From NCBI GenBank assembly GCA_007128555.1, contig SKXF01000454.1, positions 1 through 11,428 of the forward strand: a stretch of DNA of 11,428 bases, written 5' to 3'. Within the stretch, counting starts at the first letter, position 1. Each line of letters begins with the position of its first letter. The notes under the pieces were generated by a model. It searched no databases. It was not told the DNA's origin and saw only the letters and a program-made list of their open reading frames with translations. Below are positions 6,753-11,428 of the stretch, one piece after another. A program made the translations under genes and the position numbers. The stretch comes from Clostridia bacterium (GTDB lineage Bacteria; Bacillota_E; SLMV01; PUMD01).

Positions 6753-6761
6753 TGGTATAAT
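6753..6761 (+). promoter_or_regulatory. extended -10 promoter upstream of comEC
   Basis: TGGTATAAT is a perfect extended -10 (TGnTATAAT). No good -35 is seen; the best is TTCCCT (6732-6737) at 18 bases. A 6-bp hairpin (6732-6737 with 6745-6750) covers the -35 region and could be an operator or a second 3'-end structure. A start near 6768 gives a leader of about 108 bases before comEC. That leader contains a small palindrome, GCGGTTGACCGC (6841-6852), and no recognisable gene. Confidence 0.55.
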
Positions 6762-6875
6762 GTGGATTGAGGGAGTGGCCCTCTTCTTCATTCTTCATGA
6801 TTCTCATCCTGCTGCCTGAGCGCGGCATTCCGTGTGATCGGCGGTTGACCGCTCGTGGAGCTATGAGCCAGCATC

Positions 6876-9344
6876 ATGGTAGAGGAACATCAAGTTCAAT
6901 CCGGCCCCTCGGGAACGGTTGCCTTGCAGCGACCGATGCTCTACGCGGCAGTTGCCTTCGTCGGAGGCGTTGTACTCGCCTCCGCGTGGGCTTTTGACCG
7001 CGTCCAGATCTGCATTCTAATCGTGGCGGTGGGAGCCCTGGTTCCTGCTGCCCTGGGCGCCCTGACGTCCGTGAAGGGGCAGGGAACGAACCCTCATCGT
7101 CTCCTGGCACTTCTATTTCTCGTGGGCATCTTCTGCCTCGGATTACTGCGCTGGACGAGTCATGTGACCGGGGTCTGGATCCTGCCCCTGCAGGAGGGCG
7201 AGCGCAGGACCGGTGAACTGGTCCTGTCTGTTGTGACCCCCGCGAGCTCGCTGGCAGGCGGTAACCAGCGCTGGGAGGCGGTGGTCAGGGAGGTGCCCAC
7301 TGCAGAGATCCAGGCGCTTCGCGGCCATCGCATCCTGGTCTACTCCGAGGGTTCCGTTGAGCCCGGCGATGAGTATCGCGTCTCCGGTGAGGTGTTTCTC
7401 CCCGGGTCGGCCCGGAACCCAGGGAGTTTCAATTACCGAGGACACCTGCTGGCCCGGGGCATCGGCTACTCCCTCGATGTGCACAAGATGGAACGGCTCC
7501 CCTCCGATCCCCATCGGCTTCCGTTATGGCGAGCCGTCCTGCGGAGCCGAATCCTCGACGGTACAGCAGGTAGGGTCGACGGCGATGTACGGGGTCTGAT
7601 CCTGGCCCTGGTTCTCGGAGATCGCGACCTCCTTTCCGAGGACCTGGTTGAGAGTTTTCGGAATGCCGGCCTGGGCCACCTTCTGGCCATATCCGGTCTG
7701 CACGTGATGACCTTCGGCATGGTTCTGATCTACCTGTTCACAGCCCTGCTTCCGAGACGTCCAGCCCTTTCCCTCGGCGTGGGGACCGTGTTTACCTACT
7801 CTATGCTGGTAGGCAGCGGACCCTCGGTCAGTAGGGCGGCCCTATTGTTCTGCGCCCGGACCCTGGCCCCCGAGGTGGCCAGGTACTATGATCCCCTGAA
7901 CGTCCTGGCTGCTTCAGCCCTGGTTCTGGTCGTCCATCGGCCCGGACTTGCGTTCGATGTTGGCTTTCAGATGTCCTTCTGTGCGTGTTGGGCCCTGGTT
8001 GCAGTCCGACCGGTTCTTCAGGAGAGGCTCGGAGGCCTTCTCGCCGCTACCGTAGCTGTATACGGCAGTACTCTGCCGCTGACGCTGTATCACTTTGAGA
8101 CCTCTTCCCTGGTGGCCCTGCTCGCCAATCCCTTGCTGATCCCCGTTTTTCTCCCGGTCCTGGTATCGACATGGATTGCGGGCATCATAGCAGTCTCTGG
8201 TGGATCCCTGGGGCTTCTCGGCCCAGTGACGGCGCCAATCCAGGTCTTCAGTGTACTGGTCCACTGGCTGGGATCCCTGCCGGGACGTGTGGAGGTGGGG
8301 ATCCGCCTTCCGGTGCTGATGTTCACGTATCTGACCCTCGTCTGCCTGTTCTCGCCCGATCGCCGGGCACCGGTGTATGTTCCCGTGAGGGCTTTCGTGC
8401 CCCGGAAGATCAGAGCAAAGAGATTGGCTTTTATACTCCTCGTCTGGGTCTGCGCGCTCGGCCTGATCCTGGCCTTGCCCTCGGCAGGTGCGGGACTCTT
8501 GCGGGTGACGGTGTTTGACGTCGGGCAGGGCGATTGCATTCTCTTTGAGACGCCAGGGAGGGGAGTTGTCATGATTGATACGGGTCCCCCGGGGTGGGGG
8601 TGGCCTGCCGCCATGAAGAGCCGGGTGTTGCCGTACCTGGCCAGCCGGGGGATCCGTCGCATAGATTACCTGGTGTTGACCCACGGACACCTGGACCACA
8701 CGGGAGGGGCTCTCGAGTTGATGGAGGCGATGGAAGTGAGTGAGGTCTGGCTGGGACCGATGTGCGAGGCCGGGGCGGATCTGGAGTGTGATCCCGGCTT
8801 GAGCCAGCTACTCGAAAATTCGGGAGCTATGGTCCGATGGGCGGCTGCCGGTGACCAGACCCAGTTGGGAGGTGTCGAGTTCAGGGTCTTGTGGCCCCCG
8901 GTGGACCCGGCGAGTTACCTGGACCTCAATGAGGCCAGTGTGGCTGTGATGGTTCGGTACGGCGATTGGTCGATGCTGAACATGGCCGACGTGGAGGGCA
9001 GGGGAGAAAAGGAGATGGTACAGCGATACGGGTCCACCCTGGGCTCTACCGTGCTAAAGGTGGGCCATCATGGGAGTGCGGCTGCCAGTGGGTGGGATCT
9101 TCTGCGTCATGTTCGCCCTGAGCTGGCTGTGATCCCGGTGGGTTTCAATCCCTATGGGCAGCCAGCTGGGGCCACACTTCAGCGCTTTGAGGAGATGGGA
9201 ATTCCCGTCCTCACTACGCGGGACGCAGGAGCGGTGATCCTTGAGACGGATGGGAGCAGCTGGCGCGTCAGCACGATGCTGCCCGCCCTGCGAAGGAGCT
9301 CGCCGGTGTCGTGGGGAATGCCTATCGATGTGGCCTGTTTCTGA
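6876..9344 (+). CDS. comEC: ComEC/Rec2 family DNA-uptake channel with metallo-beta-lactamase domain
   Basis: An 822-residue inner-membrane protein of the ComEC/Rec2 family, the channel that carries single-stranded transforming DNA into the cytoplasm. The order is typical: N-terminal hydrophobic segments (about 20-90), a soluble OB-like DUF4131 region (about 105-190), the multi-membrane competence domain (about 235-535, with ALVLGDRDLLS, GLGHLLAISGLHV and GSGPSVSRAALLF), then a metallo-beta-lactamase-like domain (about 540-815). That last domain has FDVGQGDC (near 546), THGHLDHTGG (HxHxDH, near 602) and KVGHHGS (near 728), so its metal site looks intact and nuclease activity on the incoming strand is possible. 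Length is close to B. subtilis ComEC (about 776), so it appears complete. The start at ATG 6876 is tentative: GGAG (6857-6860) is 15 bases away. No ComEA or type IV pilus genes are in the window. The related role of passing DNA in natural competence is inferred from the family. Confidence 0.93.
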   Translation: MVEEHQVQSGPSGTVALQRPMLYAAVAFVGGVVLASAWAFDRVQICILIVAVGALVPAALGALTSVKGQGTNPHRLLALLFLVGIFCLGLLRWTSHVTGVWILPLQEGERRTGELVLSVVTPASSLAGGNQRWEAVVREVPTAEIQALRGHRILVYSEGSVEPGDEYRVSGEVFLPGSARNPGSFNYRGHLLARGIGYSLDVHKMERLPSDPHRLPLWRAVLRSRILDGTAGRVDGDVRGLILALVLGDRDLLSEDLVESFRNAGLGHLLAISGLHVMTFGMVLIYLFTALLPRRPALSLGVGTVFTYSMLVGSGPSVSRAALLFCARTLAPEVARYYDPLNVLAASALVLVVHRPGLAFDVGFQMSFCACWALVAVRPVLQERLGGLLAATVAVYGSTLPLTLYHFETSSLVALLANPLLIPVFLPVLVSTWIAGIIAVSGGSLGLLGPVTAPIQVFSVLVHWLGSLPGRVEVGIRLPVLMFTYLTLVCLFSPDRRAPVYVPVRAFVPRKIRAKRLAFILLVWVCALGLILALPSAGAGLLRVTVFDVGQGDCILFETPGRGVVMIDTGPPGWGWPAAMKSRVLPYLASRGIRRIDYLVLTHGHLDHTGGALELMEAMEVSEVWLGPMCEAGADLECDPGLSQLLENSGAMVRWAAAGDQTQLGGVEFRVLWPPVDPASYLDLNEASVAVMVRYGDWSMLNMADVEGRGEKEMVQRYGSTLGSTVLKVGHHGSAAASGWDLLRHVRPELAVIPVGFNPYGQPAGATLQRFEEMGIPVLTTRDAGAVILETDGSSWRVSTMLPALRRSSPVSWGMPIDVACF

Positions 9345-9417
9345 CGGAAGGAGATGGGTCGTACAAGTGAACTCGCAGGACGGGACAGCTTATCCAGTAC
9401 AGAGAGGAGCGAAGTCC

Positions 9418-9786
9418 ATGGCCATTGTTGCCGTAAGTATCAGCCCGGTAGGAGAAGGGGTCGGTGTCAGCATCTATGTGGCACGGGCCCTTGCAGTGTT
9501 GCAGAGAAGCGGTCTGGAGTATGAAATGGGCCCGATGTTTACGACCATTGAAGGAGATCTTGATCAGATCCTGGAGGTCGTCCGAAGGATGCAGGAATCT
9601 GTGTTTGCTGAGGGAGCCAGGCGAGTCAGCACGGTGATGAAGATCGATGATAGGCGCGATTGTGACCACAGCATGGAAGGGAAGCTGCAGTCGGCGAGGG
9701 CCCATCTTGAGGGTGCAGTAGAGGAGGACAGGGGTATTGCCCAGGGTGGAATCCACGATGGACCGGGTGCGGGTACAGCACGTTAA
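9418..9786 (+). CDS. MTH1187/YqgV-type thiamine-binding protein
   Basis: A 122-residue protein of the MTH1187 (DUF77, thiamine-binding) family, small ferredoxin-like-fold cytoplasmic proteins with a proposed thiamine-binding role. Seen: MAIVAVSISPVGEGVGVSIYV at the start, LEYEMGPMFTTIEGDLDQIL, VVRRMQESVFAEGARRVSTV and the family motif IKIDDRRD in the form MKIDDRRD. ATG 9418 has AGGAG (9405-9409) 8 bases upstream. It lies 73 bases after comEC, probably in the same transcript. About 30 C-terminal residues after DDRRD (acidic, then Gly-rich and ending GPGAGTAR) go beyond the usual roughly 100-residue length. Longer in-frame starts from 9241 overlap comEC and are not credible. Confidence 0.88.
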   Translation: MAIVAVSISPVGEGVGVSIYVARALAVLQRSGLEYEMGPMFTTIEGDLDQILEVVRRMQESVFAEGARRVSTVMKIDDRRDCDHSMEGKLQSARAHLEGAVEEDRGIAQGGIHDGPGAGTAR

Positions 9787-9849
9787 TGTCCGAGAGGCTA
9801 AACGCAGCCGCAGTGAGGTGCATACCCCTGATCCTGGAGGGGAGTAATC

Positions 9850-10008
9850 ATGAATCCGCCGGGAAACAGCCACGGAGTGGCGTCCCCGGTGAGGATACCC
9901 TGGATGGCCCCCGGCTTTCGCGGGACTGTGAGCAGGAAAACCCTCGTGCAGGAAGGAGCTCGGTGGTGGTCTGGGGAATTGTTGGACAGTAGTGATTTAC
10001 TGTTGTGA
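9850..10008 (+). CDS. hypothetical 52-residue ORF with a strong ribosome-binding site
   Basis: ATG 9850 follows GGAGGGG (9836-9842) by 7 bases, one of the best ribosome-binding sites in the window, and opens a 52-residue frame ending TGA at 10006-10008. The product is Gly/Arg/Trp-rich, starts MNPPGNSHGVASPVRIPW and ends SGELLDSSDLLL; I do not recognise it. The same DNA can fold: CCGGG (9859-9863) with CCCGG (9885-9889) encloses GCCAC/GTGGC (9869-9881). It may therefore be a small gene, a leader peptide or a structured RNA. A competing frame (9786-9992) has no ribosome-binding site. Confidence 0.35.
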   Translation: MNPPGNSHGVASPVRIPWMAPGFRGTVSRKTLVQEGARWWSGELLDSSDLLL

Positions 10009-10077
10009 TGAAACGGAAGGGGGGGACGGTGTTTTCATCGAGAGAATGCCGGCGACACTATGAAAGAGGATCTCGGT

Positions 10078-11428
10078 GTGAGATTCGATGTTTACTATAC
10101 CCATGATGAGCTGACGGAGCGCATGGAGCGGCTGTGCGCCCGCTATCCCCGGCTTGCGTCCATGGCGTCCGTGGGCACGTCCTACGAGGGCCGGGACGTG
10201 TGGGTGCTGACCATTACCGACACCGACGTGAAGGCTGCTGACGACAAGCCCGCTTACTACATCGATGCGAACCACCATGCCGGCGAGGTGACGGGCTCTA
10301 TGGTGGCCCTGTACACGGCGGTCTACCTGCTGGAGAACTTCGGTGGTGATTCCCGGGTGACAGATCTTCTCCGGCGGTATACCTTCTACATTATCCCCAG
10401 GGTCAGTCCCGACGGATCCGAGAGGTACCTCACATCCGGTGATATGCTGCGTTCGACCGTCAGGCCCTGGCCGGCGAGAGGGGAAGAGGAGAAGGGCCTT
10501 AGCCCCTGCGACGTGGACGGTGACGAGCTGATCTTGCAGATGAGAGTGCCGTCGGAGGAGGGAGCCTGGAAGGTCTCGGATCTGGATTCCCGCCTGATGG
10601 TTCTGCGCGAGCCCGACGACGATGATGAGGGGCCCTTCTACGACCTCTATCCGGAGGGTCTGGTTCGGGATTATGATGGGGCATCCGTGGGCATGGCACC
10701 GCCCAGGTGGGGCCTGGATCTGAATCGCAACTATCCCATGGGATGGAAAGATGAGACGGAGCAACAGGGGGCTGGTCCCCATGCTCTGTCGGAGCCAGAG
10801 ACCCATAACATTGCCCAGTTCTTCGATCAGCACAAGAACATAGCAGGGGTCACCTCCTATCATACGACGGGAGGAATCATCCTGCGGCCGCCCTGCGCGG
10901 GACCCGATTCAGACATGGATATGTCAGATCTCCGAGTTCACCAGCTGCTGGGTGACCGGGGAGAGGCGTTGACGGGCTACCCCTGTCAGTCTGTGTACGA
11001 TGCCATGACCCTGAACAAGAAGCGTCCCAGCCGTGGGAGCTTTATCGACTTTGCCTATGAGCTGCACGGTATCATTGCCTTTGCCCCGGAGCTCTGGAAT
11101 CTGTCCGATCGGGCGGGCATACCTCGCCGGACCCCGCAGGAACGCTACATGCTGACGGCTGAGGAGCTAGAAGAGGATGATCTTGGCGTACTTAAGTGGA
11201 TCGATGAGCACACCCCCAGCAGTTTTCACACCTGGAGGGAGTTCGAACATCCCCAGCTGGGGACGGTGGAGATCGGAGGAATCGACATCAAGTATGTCAT
11301 GCAGAATCCTCCCGTCCAGTTCCTTGAGCAGGAGTGTCACAAAAACACGATGGCCAGCCTGGTCTGTGTGGCTGCCCTTCCAGAGCTGAAGGCAAAAGAA
11401 TCCACCGTCTTTCGCCTCGGCGAGAACC
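10078..11428 (+). CDS. M14 zinc carboxypeptidase (3' partial)
   Basis: At least 450 residues of a peptidase family M14 zinc carboxypeptidase, cut by the window end. Seen: zinc ligands His67 and Glu70 in NHHAGEVTG, the substrate-binding DLNRNYP (214-220), the third zinc ligand His262 in SYHTTGG, and the probable catalytic Glu338 in AFAPELWN. The stretch between PDGSERYL and DLNRNYP is long (DVDGDELILQMRV, WKVSDLDSRLMVL), as in a known M14 subgroup of about 550 residues, so it is not a foreign insertion. GTG 10078 is preferred: AGAGGAT (10064-10070) lies 7 bases upstream, and VRFDVYYTHDEL matches the family start MRFDxYYxxDEL. ATG 10060 adds six residues without a good ribosome-binding site. 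No signal peptide is visible with either start, so it is probably cytoplasmic. The substrate is unknown. Confidence 0.9.
   Translation, partial: MRFDVYYTHDELTERMERLCARYPRLASMASVGTSYEGRDVWVLTITDTDVKAADDKPAYYIDANHHAGEVTGSMVALYTAVYLLENFGGDSRVTDLLRRYTFYIIPRVSPDGSERYLTSGDMLRSTVRPWPARGEEEKGLSPCDVDGDELILQMRVPSEEGAWKVSDLDSRLMVLREPDDDDEGPFYDLYPEGLVRDYDGASVGMAPPRWGLDLNRNYPMGWKDETEQQGAGPHALSEPETHNIAQFFDQHKNIAGVTSYHTTGGIILRPPCAGPDSDMDMSDLRVHQLLGDRGEALTGYPCQSVYDAMTLNKKRPSRGSFIDFAYELHGIIAFAPELWNLSDRAGIPRRTPQERYMLTAEELEEDDLGVLKWIDEHTPSSFHTWREFEHPQLGTVEIGGIDIKYVMQNPPVQFLEQECHKNTMASLVCVAALPELKAKESTVFRLGEN

Noticed and set aside
6767..6997. 76-residue plus-strand frame before and overlapping comEC
   Set aside because: No family resemblance, no good ribosome-binding site, and it runs out of frame into comEC.
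7914..8699. 261-residue minus-strand open frame opposite comEC
   Set aside because: Low-complexity, His/Gln/Arg-rich antisense shadow of the comEC membrane and metallo-beta-lactamase regions.
10008..10108. 33-residue frame starting at ATG 10008 overlapping the small ORF stop (TGATG)
   Set aside because: Very short, Arg-rich, with no ribosome-binding site, and it overlaps the start of the peptidase gene.
9997..10863. 288-residue minus-strand open frame opposite the peptidase gene
   Set aside because: It overlaps a clear M14 peptidase with intact catalytic motifs, so it is a shadow frame.

Overview
The window looks like chromosomal DNA of a strictly anaerobic, hydrogen-metabolising bacterium with fairly GC-rich DNA, most likely a deep-branching Bacillota (Clostridia- or Limnochordia-like). 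This is inferred from gene content: an NAD(P)-linked [FeFe]-hydrogenase, a sensory-type [FeFe]-hydrogenase with an ATP-binding protein, a DRTGG domain and a PHP protein, D-amino-acid aminotransferase, ComEC and an MTH1187-type thiamine-binding protein. Genus cannot be told from the sequence. All recognised genes are on the + strand. I see no tRNA, rRNA, CRISPR array or mobile element.

Positions 1-1911: the 3' part of a catalytic [FeFe]-hydrogenase subunit (HydA/HndD type, cut by the window start) and a small HndB-like [2Fe-2S] thioredoxin-fold protein. The NuoE/NuoF-like partners of such an enzyme would be expected upstream, outside the window. Positions 1912-2050: a gap with a strong GC hairpin and a possible promoter. 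Positions 2051-4909: a tight three-gene unit of an anti-sigma/RsbT-like ATP-binding protein, a sensory hydrogenase-like protein carrying a C-terminal DRTGG domain, and a PHP-domain phosphoesterase overlapping it by one base. This looks like a hydrogen- or redox-sensing module attached to the hydrogenase operon.

Positions 4910-5819 are a roughly 900-base stretch without a recognisable gene, holding a terminator-like hairpin, a possible promoter and two hairpins that share a 10-base repeat. Then come a D-amino-acid aminotransferase (5820-6674), an extended -10 promoter, comEC for DNA uptake (6876-9344), an MTH1187/YqgV-like protein (9418-9786), a doubtful 52-residue ORF (9850-10008), and an M14 zinc carboxypeptidase that runs off the right end.

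The most notable point is the sensory hydrogenase/DRTGG junction. The reading frame crosses a run of seven G preceded by TAA and followed by GTG codons. With six G the gene would split into two, with a stop overlapping a GTG start (GTGA) behind a ribosome-binding-site-like AAGGGGGG. The fusion may therefore be a recent one-base event, a slippage-controlled switch, or a sequencing error.
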